Part shown: positions 36,294-45,970 of the stretch, piece by piece | Position numbering within the stretch: the first letter of the stretch is position 1 | Layout: every line of letters begins with the position of its first letter | Assembly (NCBI GenBank): GCA_025141835.1 | Contig: CP081102.1 | Location: 372,001-436,000, forward strand | Direction of reading: 5' to 3' | From: Rhodobacteraceae bacterium M385 | GTDB lineage: Bacteria; Pseudomonadota; Alphaproteobacteria; Rhodobacterales; Rhodobacteraceae | Length of the DNA: 64,000 bases | Program-made: the position numbers and the translations under genes | Notes under the pieces: generated by a model | What the model was told of the DNA's origin: nothing | The model's input: only the letters and a program-made list of their open reading frames with translations | Databases searched by the model: none

Positions 36294-36494
36294 ATGCCGA
36301 AGATGAAGACAAAGTCGAGCGCGAAGAAGCGCTTTAAAGTGACGGGCACCGGTAAGGTGATGGCCGCGCAAGCTGGTAAACAGCACGGGATGATCAAGCG
36401 GACGAACAAGTTTCTTCGTAACGCACGTGGGATGAGCGAACTCTCCGCTCCTGACACCAAGATCGCCAAATCCTACATGCCATACGACCGCTAA
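36294..36494 (+). CDS. rpmI: 50S ribosomal protein L35
   Basis: A 66-residue basic ribosomal protein. [20 protein letters not shown] is the diagnostic N-terminus, and [14 protein letters not shown] matches the family. The ATG two codons upstream is not used, because AGGAG spaces correctly to 36294. It pairs with rplT, 12 bases downstream. infC is not adjacent. Confidence 0.97.
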   Translation: MPKMKTKSSAKKRFKVTGTGKVMAAQAGKQHGMIKRTNKFLRNARGMSELSAPDTKIAKSYMPYDR

Positions 36495-36506
36495 GGAGGC
36501 CCGGAT

Positions 36507-36866
36507 ATGTCCCGTACCAAAGGTGGAACCGTCACTCATCGTCGCCACAAGAAAGTCATCGACGCAGCCAAAGGTTATTATGGCGCGCGCTCGACGAACT
36601 TCCGCACTGCGACACAGGCCGTCGATAAGGCGAACCAATACGCAACACGTGACCGGAAGGCCCGCAAGCGCCAATTCCGTGCGCTGTGGATCCAGCGGAT
36701 CAACGCCGCCGTGCGTTCCCACGACGAAGCGCTGACATACTCGCGCTTCATCAACGGTCTGGCGAAAGCCGGTATCGAGGTGGACCGTAAGGTTCTGGCC
36801 GATCTGGCCGTGCACGAGCCCGATGCGTTCGGCGCAATCGTAGATCAGGCGAAGGCAGCGCTTTAA
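36507..36866 (+). CDS. rplT: 50S ribosomal protein L20
   Basis: A 119-residue 23S-rRNA-binding protein needed early in large-subunit assembly. It opens [18 protein letters not shown] and contains [20 protein letters not shown] and [20 protein letters not shown], the standard blocks. AAGGAGG lies before the ATG. A strong terminator follows. Confidence 0.97.
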   Translation: MSRTKGGTVTHRRHKKVIDAAKGYYGARSTNFRTATQAVDKANQYATRDRKARKRQFRALWIQRINAAVRSHDEALTYSRFINGLAKAGIEVDRKVLADLAVHEPDAFGAIVDQAKAAL

Positions 36867-36890
36867 GCGCTTCCCTCTCTGAGGAAAGAC

Positions 36891-36930
36891 AAAAACCCCG
36901 CGGCACCGACAAGGCGCCGCGGGGTTTTTC
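36891..36930 (+). terminator. Rho-independent terminator after rplT
   Basis: A perfect 14-bp stem has left arm 36891-36904 (A5 then CCCCGCGGC) and right arm 36916-36929 (GCCGCGGGG then T5), with an 11-base loop. The A5/T5 ends make it potentially bidirectional. Confidence 0.93.
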
Positions 36931-36983
36931 TTTGTGATCTTGGTAGTGGCGGCGGCCGCTTTCACGGCACGCCGGACTTATCG

Positions 36984-37439
36984 TTAGGCGATCGCGCGGC
37001 TCATCTGCTCCAGTCCTCGGCGCTGTGCCACGGGGGCAACGTCTTGGTCGCCGGCACGGTCAAAGTCGCTTGCGCCTTGGACGCGCTGCACAAAGGCTTC
37101 CGCCTGTTGCTGTGTTGTGGCTTCGCTAACCGACGCGCTTGCGGCTTGCAGATCAATGTCGCTGGTTGGATAGCCTTCAAACAATGCGCCTTCGTAACGG
37201 CCGACCCGTTCCCGGGTGCGGGTGAGGTCTTCGTTCAGCGTCGCCACTTCAACTTCCAGACGGGCCACATCTTTGTGGGCCTGCTTTGCGTCCCGTTGGG
37301 ACCGGGCAAGGCGGGCTTGGTAGGCCATGACGCGGTTTGCGATCGTGGCGGTGAAATGGGCGCGGGCAAGAAGGTAGCCGCCAACGCCAGCCGAGCTAAT
37401 CAACAGAAGGACCAGCAGCAAGTTCATGAATACGGGCAT
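36984..37439 (-). CDS. Membrane-anchored coiled-coil protein of unknown function
   Basis: A 151-residue protein with one N-terminal transmembrane segment (about 4-26, LLLVLLLISSAGVGGYLLA). A likely coiled coil follows (about 36-85), rich in Arg, Glu, Lys and Ala with VARLEVEVATLNEDLTRTRE. The C-terminus is low-complexity and Gln/Ser-rich. It lies 18 bases downstream of the OmpA-domain gene and is probably co-transcribed with it, so both may form an envelope-associated complex. The family is not recognised. Confidence 0.72.
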   Translation of the reverse strand: MPVFMNLLLVLLLISSAGVGGYLLARAHFTATIANRVMAYQARLARSQRDAKQAHKDVARLEVEVATLNEDLTRTRERVGRYEGALFEGYPTSDIDLQAASASVSEATTQQQAEAFVQRVQGASDFDRAGDQDVAPVAQRRGLEQMSRAIA

Positions 37440-37457
37440 GGTTCGTTACCTTTCAGG

Positions 37458-38288
37458 TTACTGGCGCAGGGCCACGACGGCGAATTCGACGCGGCGGCTT
37501 AGGGCTTCGGCTTGCTCGGCGGGCGTGTCTGCCAGAAGTTGGCGAGACCCGAAGCCGATGGGCTCATAATAAGTGGTGTCGTGACCTGCGGCGCTAATCG
37601 CCTCGATCACCGATTCAGCGCGTTCCCAAGACAGCAGGAGGTTCTGCGTCTCATCCCCGGTGGCGTCGGAGTGGCCCCGCACCATGACCCGGATGCCCGA
37701 GCACGATGCCACGCCTTCCGCGAAGGAATAGGCGGCGTCCATGTCTTCCGACGCTGCATTGGTGGACCCTGCCGAAAAGCGAACCGACAGACGATCAGCG
37801 GCGCCTTGCAGGTTCTCGCGGCAAATCTCGGCCTGCGCTTCGGTCAGAACGGGGCGTGCTGCGGCACGGCGTTCTTCGCGGCCCGTCGCTGCATCAACAG
37901 AGAGGGAGGTGAATACCAGTTCTTCTTCCTCGGGCGCGTCCTCGGACAACTCCAAAGCGGCTTCCAGAACCGGCGGCAGTTCTTGCGCGGCCACGTTGGC
38001 TACGTCTTCCACCACGGGGGCCGCTTGCAGGGCAACGGCGGGCTGGATTACGGCGACAGGCGCCACGGGGGCAACTGGGCTAAGGGCGGCCATCGGACGC
38101 GGCGTTTGCCCCGTCGCAAGGAAGCCACCGGCCACACCGGAGACGGTGAACAGGCCTGCTGCCAACAACACCGACGGTGTCGCGACCAGTTTACGATAAT
38201 GATCTGCACGACGCGATGCGTGGGCCAAACGTTGGCCGGCGTCGTCGTGTTCCATGTCTTGCTGCATGCGTTTTCTAAAGATCGCCAT
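37458..38288 (-). CDS. OmpA-domain protein with single N-terminal membrane anchor
   Basis: A 276-residue protein. A short cytoplasmic stretch (1-33) is followed by one transmembrane segment (about 36-58), a Pro/Ala/Val- and Glu-rich linker (about 65-150) and a C-terminal OmpA/MotB peptidoglycan-binding domain (about 165-275). In that domain RFSAGSTNAASEDMD, MVRGHSDATGDETQN and LSWERAESVIEAI supply the usual Asp and Arg that bind diaminopimelate. The form is MotB- or TolR-like rather than an outer-membrane barrel. GGAG precedes ATG 38288. The partner gene is downstream. Confidence 0.85.
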   Translation of the reverse strand: MAIFRKRMQQDMEHDDAGQRLAHASRRADHYRKLVATPSVLLAAGLFTVSGVAGGFLATGQTPRPMAALSPVAPVAPVAVIQPAVALQAAPVVEDVANVAAQELPPVLEAALELSEDAPEEEELVFTSLSVDAATGREERRAAARPVLTEAQAEICRENLQGAADRLSVRFSAGSTNAASEDMDAAYSFAEGVASCSGIRVMVRGHSDATGDETQNLLLSWERAESVIEAISAAGHDTTYYEPIGFGSRQLLADTPAEQAEALSRRVEFAVVALRQ

Positions 38289-38833
38289 CAAACATACTCC
38301 GTTTGTGTAGACGACGCGCCTAAGAGCGTTGCGCCGTCTGGATACGCTACGGATACACGGGTGAAAGGTGTTGATATGGCGACCCAGCCGCACCGAAGTG
38401 CGCGTGTTCGGCGCTGTCCCGCACCGACAATTCCCACAAGGGGAGCCAAGCATCGAGGGATCACCCTCGAGTGTCTAGAGACCAACATGCTCACGTGTAC
38501 CTGCCCAATATTTGCCGGTGCTTTGTTGCCCGACTTGGGGTGGAAACTGAGGCTAAGCCCCATTTCAGTCAATGATTTGACACGGTTACGTCTGATGAGA
38601 CCGCCTATCTGTTGCAGGAATGCCTCCTTGTGTCTGCTCGCGACCCTGGCACAAGTGCCATTATTTCTATTTTAAATCAGATATTTGCTTTGGGGGTATA
38701 CAGGTCGATTTGTTCCCAAAGTACCCTTTGGAAGAATGTGGCGGGAATAAGGCACGCCCCAGCCGCCAGCTTGCATTCCCGCCGCCCCCCGCTTAGGGAT
38801 TTTCCCAGAAATCTGAGGCAGGAGCGCGGAAAA
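38289..38833. other. 545-base gap between the OmpA-domain gene and pheS
   Basis: This is the largest non-coding stretch in the window. It must contain divergent promoters for the OmpA-type gene and pheS. A perfect hairpin TCGAGGG-ATCA-CCCTCGA lies at 38453-38470 without a T-run. An AT-rich segment around 38660-38690 (TTATTTCTATTTTAAATC) is the likeliest promoter area for pheS and is followed by a pair of alternative hairpins. I see no convincing gene, tRNA or leader peptide rich in phenylalanine codons. Confidence 0.5.
38688..38731 (+). promoter_or_regulatory. Mutually exclusive hairpins in the pheS leader
   Basis: CTTTGGG (38688-38694) can pair with CCCAAAG (38715-38721). The same CCCAAAG can instead pair with CTTTGG (38726-38731) across a 4-base loop. 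This is the geometry of an attenuator or antiterminator switch. No T-run follows the second stem, so if functional it would act on translation or through Rho. pheST operons are attenuated in enterobacteria. Confidence 0.35.
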
Positions 38834-39907
<1,074 letters not shown>

Positions 39908-39910
39908 GGG

Positions 39911-40327
39911 GTGCTGGACGCCACCTACGCCTCACTTCTTTTGCCCTTTCTCGGCACGCTTACTGGCGGCGCCATTCCTGTCATTCTTGGTTTCGTATTT
40001 TACAGAGGTCAGAAGAAAGTTGATCGAGAGGAGCAGCTTCACGCGGAGCGGCGTGAAGTTTATCGTAGTCATCTGTCGAATCTAGGTGCTCTTTCTCTCG
40101 AAGCGTTCGGTGCCGAGCATGGCGACGATCCTGTAATCAAAAGAGAAACTCATCTGAGCTACACAAACTCGAGATCGCTGCTGGTTCTTTACGCCAACAA
40201 TGACATCGCCGATTTAGAGGACCGTGCTTTCAAATATGCGATGTCGCCGAAAGAAGTGCCTCGCAACGCCTTTATTGAAGCACGATCTGACTTGGTCAAA
40301 GCGATGAAAAAACACCTCGGAACATAG
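39911..40327 (+). CDS. Membrane-anchored protein of unknown function inserted between pheS and pheT
   Basis: A 138-residue protein starting at GTG three bases after the pheS stop. One transmembrane segment (about 8-31, LLLPFLGTLTGGAIPVILGF) is followed by a charged helical cytoplasmic domain (RGQKKVDREEQLHAERREVY onward). Single-helix-plus-long-helix proteins with an RREVY-like start are common unannotated accessory genes. GC by hand count is 45-53% in three 60-base lines, well below the pheS and pheT neighbours. The gene appears intact and in the operon's orientation, so it should be co-expressed with the synthetase. Not recognised; likely a lineage-specific insertion. Confidence 0.7.
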   Translation: MLDATYASLLLPFLGTLTGGAIPVILGFVFYRGQKKVDREEQLHAERREVYRSHLSNLGALSLEAFGAEHGDDPVIKRETHLSYTNSRSLLVLYANNDIADLEDRAFKYAMSPKEVPRNAFIEARSDLVKAMKKHLGT

Positions 40328-40340
40328 GTCACAATTCAAA

Positions 40341-42743
40341 ATGAAATTCACCCTCTCCTGGCTGAAAGATCACCTCGACACTGAGGCGACTGTCACTGAA
40401 ATCACCGATGCCCTCACGGACCTCGGGCTTGAGGTCGAAGGCGTGGAGGACCGCGCGGCGGCCTTGGCGAATTTCACCATCGCCCATATCCAATCGGCCG
40501 AGCAGCACCCCGACGCGGATCGTCTGCGCATTTGTCAGGTGGAAACTGACGAAGGTGTGCAACAGATCATCTGCGGCGCGCCCAACGCGCGGGCGGGGAT
40601 CAACGTGGTGCTGGCCAAACCCGGCGATTATATCCCCGGCCTCGATATCACCATCGGCGTGGGCAAAATCCGCGGCGTGGAAAGCTTCGGGATGATGGCC
40701 TCGGAAAAAGAGCTGCTGCTGAGCGATGAGCATAACGGCATTATCGAGTTGGAGAACGCCAAGGTCGGGCAGAAGTTCGTCGATTGGCTGGCCGAGAATG
40801 ACCCGGCCAAGGTCGATCCGGTGATCGAGATTGCGATCACGCCGAACCGTCAAGACGCCCTTGGCGTGCGCGGGATTGCCCGCGATCTGTCCGCGCGCGG
40901 TGTTGGCACGTTGAAGCCTAGTGACCCGGTCGAAGTGGCGGGCACGTTCCCGTCGCCCATAACGGTGACAATTGACGAAGACACGTTGGAGAGTGCGCCG
41001 CATTTCACCGGGCGATTGATTAAGGGCGTGAAGAACGGCCCCAGCCCCGCATGGCTGCAAGACCGCCTGCGGGCGATTGGTCTGCGTCCGATTTCGGCCC
41101 TTGTGGATATCACCAACTATTTCACCTTCGATCAAAACCGGCCCTTGCACGTGTTCGATGCCGACAAGGTCTCGGGCAATTTGCGGGTGCATAAGGCTGC
41201 GGGCGGCGAAGAGATCGTGGCGCTGGATGACAAAAGCTACACGCTTGGCGCAGGTCAGATGGTGATCAGCGACGATAACGGCGTGGAAAGCATCGCGGGC
41301 ATCATGGGCGGGGCCGAGACAGGCTGCACTGAAGGGACGGTGAACGTCTTCCTTGAAAGCGCATGGTGGGACCCGGTGGCGATCGCCTACACGGGCCGCG
41401 CGCTGAAGATTAACTCGGATGCGCGGTACCGGTTTGAGCGTGGGGCAGACCCTGAATACACGCGTCCCGGCCTACATGCGGCAACGCAGATGGTGTTGGA
41501 CCTGTGCGGCGGAGAAGCCTCGGAAGTGGTGGAAGCGGGTGCCGCGCTGGATACGGCACGCAGCTACACTTTGCGCCCGGACCGGGTGAAATCACTGGTC
41601 GGCATGGAAGTGGCGATCGAGGAGCAGGCGCGGATTTTAACGGCCTTGGGCTTTGGCGTATCGGGAAGTGATGTGCTGGAAGTCGCCGTCCCAAGTTGGC
41701 GACGCGATGTCCACGGAGAGCCTGATCTGGTCGAGGAAGTGGCCCGCGTCACGTCTCTGTCACAGCTGGAGCCACAGCCCCTGCCGCGCGAGCCCGGCGT
41801 GCCAGCGCCCGTATTGACCCCGATGCAAAAGCGCGAACGTGCGGCGCGGCGGACGATTGCGGCGCTCGGCTATAATGAGTGCGTGACCTATTCGTTCATC
41901 GACAAGGCCAGCGCAGAGCTGTTTGATGGCGGCTCGGACGGGGTGATGCTGGAGAACCCGATTTCATCTGAGATGTCGCACATGCGGCCCGCGGTTCTGC
42001 CCGGCCTGTTGCAGGCAGCGGCCCGCAACCAAGCGCGGGGTCGGATGGACATGGCCCTGTTCGAGGTTGGCGCCGCGTTCCAAGGCGGAGAGCCCGGAGA
42101 GCAGCACTTGGTCGCGACAGGTCTGTTGGTCGGCCACACTGGCCCCCGCGACCCCCACGGTGCGCGACGCGCGGTGGATGTGTTTGACGTGAAAGCCGAT
42201 GCCGAGGCGGTTCTGTCCGCCATCGGGGCGCCCGCCAAAGCGCAGATTTTGCGTGGCGCGGGGGCGCAGTGGCATCCGGGTCGCCACGGGATGATTTGCC
42301 TTGGTCCAAAGAAGGTGCTGGCGGTTTACGGGGAAATCCACCCAAAGGTGCTGGACGCGATGGGCGTTAAAGGCCCGGCAATGGCGTTCTCGATCTATCC
42401 TGAGGCCGTGCCGATGCCACGCAGCACCAATGCAAGCCGAGGTGCAGTGACGATGTCGGATCTGCAAACGGTAGAACGCGACTTTGCGTTTGTCGTGCCC
42501 GCTGATGTGGCCGCTTTGGACGTGGTGAATGCGGCTGCGGGAGCAGATAAGGCGCTGATTGCCGACGTGAGCGTGTTTGACGAATTCATCGGCGGATCGC
42601 TTGGGGAGGGCAATAAATCCATCGCCATCGCCGTTCGGATGCAACCGAAGGACAAGACGCTGACCGAGGAAGAAATCGACGCCGCTGCGGACAAGGTCGT
42701 GGCGAAGGTTTCTAAAGCCGTGGGCGGCGTGCTGCGCGGGTGA
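40341..42743 (+). CDS. pheT: Phenylalanine--tRNA ligase beta subunit
   Basis: An 800-residue subunit. It has the N-terminal MKFTLSWLKDHLDTEATVTE, then a tRNA-binding (EMAP-like) domain about 40-150. The B3/B4 editing region includes NRPLHVFDADKVSGNLRVHK and GIMGGAETGCTEGT. The B5 domain is about 400-475, and a class II-like core follows with NPISSEMSHMRPAVLPGLLQ. The anticodon-binding FDX-ACB domain is at the C-terminus (about 705-800). Complete and undamaged. It begins 13 bases after the inserted gene, without a strong Shine-Dalgarno. Confidence 0.97.
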   Translation: MKFTLSWLKDHLDTEATVTEITDALTDLGLEVEGVEDRAAALANFTIAHIQSAEQHPDADRLRICQVETDEGVQQIICGAPNARAGINVVLAKPGDYIPGLDITIGVGKIRGVESFGMMASEKELLLSDEHNGIIELENAKVGQKFVDWLAENDPAKVDPVIEIAITPNRQDALGVRGIARDLSARGVGTLKPSDPVEVAGTFPSPITVTIDEDTLESAPHFTGRLIKGVKNGPSPAWLQDRLRAIGLRPISALVDITNYFTFDQNRPLHVFDADKVSGNLRVHKAAGGEEIVALDDKSYTLGAGQMVISDDNGVESIAGIMGGAETGCTEGTVNVFLESAWWDPVAIAYTGRALKINSDARYRFERGADPEYTRPGLHAATQMVLDLCGGEASEVVEAGAALDTARSYTLRPDRVKSLVGMEVAIEEQARILTALGFGVSGSDVLEVAVPSWRRDVHGEPDLVEEVARVTSLSQLEPQPLPREPGVPAPVLTPMQKRERAARRTIAALGYNECVTYSFIDKASAELFDGGSDGVMLENPISSEMSHMRPAVLPGLLQAAARNQARGRMDMALFEVGAAFQGGEPGEQHLVATGLLVGHTGPRDPHGARRAVDVFDVKADAEAVLSAIGAPAKAQILRGAGAQWHPGRHGMICLGPKKVLAVYGEIHPKVLDAMGVKGPAMAFSIYPEAVPMPRSTNASRGAVTMSDLQTVERDFAFVVPADVAALDVVNAAAGADKALIADVSVFDEFIGGSLGEGNKSIAIAVRMQPKDKTLTEEEIDAAADKVVAKVSKAVGGVLRG

Positions 42744-42777
42744 ATTAGACGGTGCTGCTTTAGGCGTCACGGGCGTG

Positions 42778-42799
42778 CAAATTTTCGTACAAAAATTTG
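42778..42799. repeat. AT-rich inverted repeat CAAATTTT-N6-AAAATTTG
   Basis: Perfect 8-base arms flank CGTACA in the 124-base gap between pheT and ytoQ. The core TTTTCGTAC-AAAA resembles a palindrome I recall as frequent in Roseobacter intergenic DNA. It may be a protein-binding site or a pheT transcript end; it stands out from the GC-rich surroundings. Confidence 0.45.
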
Positions 42800-42867
42800 G
42801 GGGTCTTAGGCGGCGCGTTTGGGGCGGCGGAGTTTGAGTTGTATTGGCCAAGATGAAGGAGCGAGGC

Positions 42868-43317
42868 ATGGCGCTTAAAGTCTATTTGTCGGGTGAGATA
42901 CACACCGATTGGAGAGAGAGGATCGTGACGGGCGCGGAAGGGCTGGACGTGACGTTTTCGGGCCCGGTGACGGATCATGGGGCGAGCGACGATTGCGGCG
43001 TGGCGATTTTGGGGGAGGAGCCGGACAAGTATTGGCACGACCACAAGGGAGCCAAGGTGAATGCTATTCGAACGCGCCACGGGATTGAGACGGCCGATGT
43101 GGTCGTTGTTCGGTTTGGCGAAAAGTACAAGCAATGGAACGCGGCGTTTGACGCGGGATATGCCAGTGCGCTGGGGAAGCCCGTAATCGTTTTGTCGATG
43201 CCCGAACATCAGCACGCGTTGAAAGAGGTTCATGCAGCGGCGATGGCTACTGCCGAAGAGCCGGAGCAGGTTGTGCAGATATTGCGCTATGTCTTGACGG
43301 GTGCTTTGCCGGGATAG
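42868..43317 (+). CDS. YtoQ family protein
   Basis: A 149-residue protein with the family opening ALKVYLSGEIHTDWRERI, then GPVTDHGASDDCGVAILGEE and TADVVVVRFGEKYKQWNAAF. It ends with DAGYASALGKPVIVLSMPEH. The fold is related to nucleoside 2-deoxyribosyltransferases, with the GYASALGKPVIVL helix typical of that superfamily. No reaction is established for YtoQ. AAGGAG spaces well to ATG 42868. It is followed by a strong terminator and appears to be transcribed singly. Confidence 0.88.
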   Translation: MALKVYLSGEIHTDWRERIVTGAEGLDVTFSGPVTDHGASDDCGVAILGEEPDKYWHDHKGAKVNAIRTRHGIETADVVVVRFGEKYKQWNAAFDAGYASALGKPVIVLSMPEHQHALKEVHAAAMATAEEPEQVVQILRYVLTGALPG

Positions 43318-43341
43318 CTATGGGGCGGTGTTTTGGTTTCG

Positions 43342-43376
43342 GGGCGCGCGGGAGGTGATCCGCGCGCCCTTTTTTT
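43342..43376 (+). terminator. Rho-independent terminator after ytoQ
   Basis: A perfect 10-bp stem GGGCGCGCGG/CCGCGCGCCC (43342-43351 with 43360-43369) is followed by seven T. Confidence 0.95.
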
Positions 43377-43380
43377 GGTG

Positions 43381-44082
43381 TCAGCCTTCGCGTGGCGGTG
43401 TCACCCGGCCCACTTTAACGGCTTCGCGGGCGTGGAAGCGATCCAGGTAGGCGGGCAGGTGGGTAAGGTCGTTCCAGCCGACGGCGTCTTGGGTGCCGTA
43501 AAATTCCAGCGCGGCCAACCAAGGGGCGATTGCGATATCGGCGATGGAGAACTCGCCCGCGATCCAATCCCGGTCTGCCAGTTGCTTTTCGAGCACAGCG
43601 AGGAGGCGTTTGGCCTCGACCACGAAGCGTTCCTTTGGGCGAGGGTCTTCGATTTCGGCACCGGCAAACTTGGAGAAGTACCCCAGTTGGCCGAGCATGG
43701 GGCCCAAGCCGCCCATCTGGAACATCACCCATTTGATGATCTCGTATTTCTGCGCCGCGTTGGTGCCAAGCAGTTTGCCTGATTTCTCGGCCAGGTAGAT
43801 CAGGATCGCACCGGATTCCCAAAGCTCTAGCGGGGTGCCATCGGGCCCGTTGGGGTCGATGATGGCGGGGATCTTGTTATTGGGGTTCAGGGCAAGGAAC
43901 GCCTCGCTGCGCACATCGGCATCAGACAGGGTGACGCGGTGCGCCTCGTAGGGGAGGCCCATTTCTTCCAGTGCGATGGAGACCTTCACCCCATTGGGTG
44001 TGGGGAAGGAATAAAGTTGGATCACGGACGGATCTTTAGCGGGCCAGCGGGTATTGATCGGGTGGTCGGTGATAGAAGTCAT
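43381..44082 (-). CDS. Glutathione S-transferase family protein (YfcG/Ure2-like)
   Basis: A 233-residue GST with an N-terminal thioredoxin-like domain and a helical C-terminal domain. [20 protein letters not shown], then [14 protein letters not shown] and [20 protein letters not shown], are characteristic of the nu-class (YfcG-like) enzymes, which act as disulfide reductases. The pre-domain sequence [20 protein letters not shown] is also typical of that group. It is divergent from mscL across 156 bases. Confidence 0.9.
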   Translation of the reverse strand: MTSITDHPINTRWPAKDPSVIQLYSFPTPNGVKVSIALEEMGLPYEAHRVTLSDADVRSEAFLALNPNNKIPAIIDPNGPDGTPLELWESGAILIYLAEKSGKLLGTNAAQKYEIIKWVMFQMGGLGPMLGQLGYFSKFAGAEIEDPRPKERFVVEAKRLLAVLEKQLADRDWIAGEFSIADIAIAPWLAALEFYGTQDAVGWNDLTHLPAYLDRFHAREAVKVGRVTPPREG

Positions 44083-44238
44083 CGAAATTCACTCTCCATA
44101 TATGCAACTTCTTGCAGATATGTCCCCTTGTTTGTTAACGCCACCCCAGCGATTGTACGGTCGCGAGAGGGAGAGCTGTGCGCAAGCGCACGAACAACAT
44201 CCCTTGCGAACAGGAACGAACTAGGTTGGGACAACCAC

Positions 44239-44673
44239 ATGATTAACGAATTCAAGGATTTCATTGCCAAGGGCAATGTGATGGACATGGCCGTCGGTAT
44301 CATCATCGGCGCGGCATTCACGGCGATTGTCACCTCTTTGGTGGGCGATCTTATTAACCCGATCATCGGCCTCGTGTCGGGCGGTGTTGATTTCACCAAC
44401 AACTACGCTGTTCTGGCGGGTGAAGTGCCTGCGGGCGCATCGCTTGAAGCTGCGCGTGAAGCTGGCGCATCGATCTTCGCTTATGGTGCCTTCATCATGG
44501 CTGTGATCAACTTCCTGATCATCGCGTTTGTGGTGTTCCTGCTGGTGAAGATGGTGAACCGCGTTAAAGACGCAGCCGCCAAGGAAGAGCAGGCAGTGCC
44601 AGAAGCTCCTAAGGGTCCGACCCAGGAAGAGCTTCTGATTGAGATTCGCGACGCGCTGCAAGCACGCGGCTAA
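44239..44673 (+). CDS. mscL: Large-conductance mechanosensitive channel
   Basis: A 144-residue pentameric channel that opens near lytic membrane tension. It shows [20 protein letters not shown] and [20 protein letters not shown] (TM1), a periplasmic loop rich in Ala and Glu, and TM2 [20 protein letters not shown]. The C-terminal helix carries [15 protein letters not shown]. Length is typical. The start is the ATG of MINEFK. A hairpin terminator follows. Confidence 0.97.
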   Translation: MINEFKDFIAKGNVMDMAVGIIIGAAFTAIVTSLVGDLINPIIGLVSGGVDFTNNYAVLAGEVPAGASLEAAREAGASIFAYGAFIMAVINFLIIAFVVFLLVKMVNRVKDAAAKEEQAVPEAPKGPTQEELLIEIRDALQARG

Positions 44674-44695
44674 GGTATCGCACATTGTGTGAGAG

Positions 44696-44726
44696 GGGCC
44701 GGGGCAGAGATGCCTCGGCCCTTTTT
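44696..44726 (+). terminator. Rho-independent terminator after mscL
   Basis: GGGCCGGGGC (44696-44705) pairs with GCCTCGGCCC (44712-44721), with one G-T pair, around AGAGAT. Five T follow. Confidence 0.88.
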
Positions 44727-44730
44727 GTTG

Positions 44731-45849
44731 CTAGCCTTTGATCGCCAAGGACGGCGACAATACATCAAGACCTAAGGCCACGCCGACGGGGTAATTTGTC
44801 AGTTTGCCTTCGTGGGTGTTGAGCCCTTCCAGCAGGTGCGGATCATCGGCGCAGGCTTGCTTCCACCCTTTGTCGGCCAAGGCCAGCATGAAGGGCATCG
44901 TGGCATTGCCAAGGGCCAGCGTAGAGGTACGGGCCACGGCGCCGGGCATATTGGCAACGCAGTAGTGGACGACGCCGTCTACCTCATAAATTGGGTCTTG
45001 GTGGGTTGTGGCTTTGGAGGTCTCGAAGCAGCCCCCTTGGTCGATCGCCACGTCCACGATCACCGCACCGGGTTTCATCGTGGAGAGCTGCGCCTTGGTG
45101 ACCAGTTTCGGGGCGGCGGCACCGGGAATCAAGACCGCGCCGATCACCATATCAGCACGCGTAATCAGGTCGGCCGTAGCATCGGCGCTGGCGTAACGGG
45201 TTTTGAATGTACCGCGATAGGCGTCATCGAGGTAGCGCAGGCGAGGGAGAGAGCGATCAAGAATGGTCACATCCGCTCCCATGCCAGCGGCCACACGGGC
45301 GGCTTGTGTCCCCACAACGCCGCCGCCGATCACCAGAACCTCGGCCGGGCCCACGCCGGGGACGCCGCCCATCAATACGCCCCGTCCGCCGTTCGCTTTT
45401 TGCAGCGCCCACGACCCGACCTGAGGGGCCAACCGCCCGGCGACTTCGGACATGGGGGCCAGCAGGGGCAGGCCTCCGTTGCGGTCCGTCACCGTTTCAT
45501 ACGCAATCGCGGTGACACCGCTTTTCAGCAGGTCAGCGGTTTGTTCGGGGTCAGGGGCAAGATGCAGGTAGGTGAACAGGATCTGACCCTTGCGCAGCAT
45601 GGCGCGTTCCACCGCTTGCGGTTCTTTCACCTTCACAACCAAGTCGGCGTTGGCGAAAATCTCTTCGGCGGTGGCGGCGATCTGCGCACCCGCCGTGACG
45701 TAGTCGTCATCGGTGAAGCCTGCACCAAGGCCCGCGCCCGACTGCATTGTGACAAGATGGCCGTGGCTTACGGCCTCACGGGCGGCAGCGGGGGTAATCC
45801 CGACGCGAAATTCCTGAGGTTTGATTTCCGTGGGGCAACCGATGTGCAT
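44731..45849 (-). CDS. ald: Alanine dehydrogenase
   Basis: A 372-residue NAD-dependent enzyme interconverting L-alanine and pyruvate plus ammonia. It opens [20 protein letters not shown] and has the substrate-binding lysine region LVVKVKEPQ and active-site His in YLHLAPD. The NAD motif is [20 protein letters not shown], and [20 protein letters not shown] follows. ATG 45849 is preceded by GGGAGGAAC. A longer reading would run into the divergent regulator. The Lrp-type gene across 121 bases is the probable regulator. Confidence 0.96.
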   Translation of the reverse strand: MHIGCPTEIKPQEFRVGITPAAAREAVSHGHLVTMQSGAGLGAGFTDDDYVTAGAQIAATAEEIFANADLVVKVKEPQAVERAMLRKGQILFTYLHLAPDPEQTADLLKSGVTAIAYETVTDRNGGLPLLAPMSEVAGRLAPQVGSWALQKANGGRGVLMGGVPGVGPAEVLVIGGGVVGTQAARVAAGMGADVTILDRSLPRLRYLDDAYRGTFKTRYASADATADLITRADMVIGAVLIPGAAAPKLVTKAQLSTMKPGAVIVDVAIDQGGCFETSKATTHQDPIYEVDGVVHYCVANMPGAVARTSTLALGNATMPFMLALADKGWKQACADDPHLLEGLNTHEGKLTNYPVGVALGLDVLSPSLAIKG

Positions 45850-45867
45850 GTGCTGTTCCTCCCAAAA

Positions 45868-45956
45868 CAAGCTTTTCTGGGTGGAGACTGCGCCTGTCGC
45901 GTTGGAATTGCTTTGAAACTTTGCCCGAATGTGAGCGATAACACGCAAGAAGCTTG
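45868..45956. promoter_or_regulatory. Paired half-sites in the ald/Lrp-regulator divergent promoter
   Basis: CAAGCTT (45868-45874) and its exact reverse complement AAGCTTG (45950-45956) lie about 75 bases apart, one near each gene start. Lrp/AsnC proteins commonly bind spaced sites and wrap promoter DNA, so these may be operator half-sites. This is an inference from geometry only. Confidence 0.35.
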
Positions 45957-45970
45957 CAAAAAGGGCGCCT

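Noticed and set aside
37501..38675. Long plus-strand frame across the OmpA-domain gene
   Set aside because: Antisense shadow. The minus-strand OmpA domain, transmembrane segment and ribosome-binding site are coherent.
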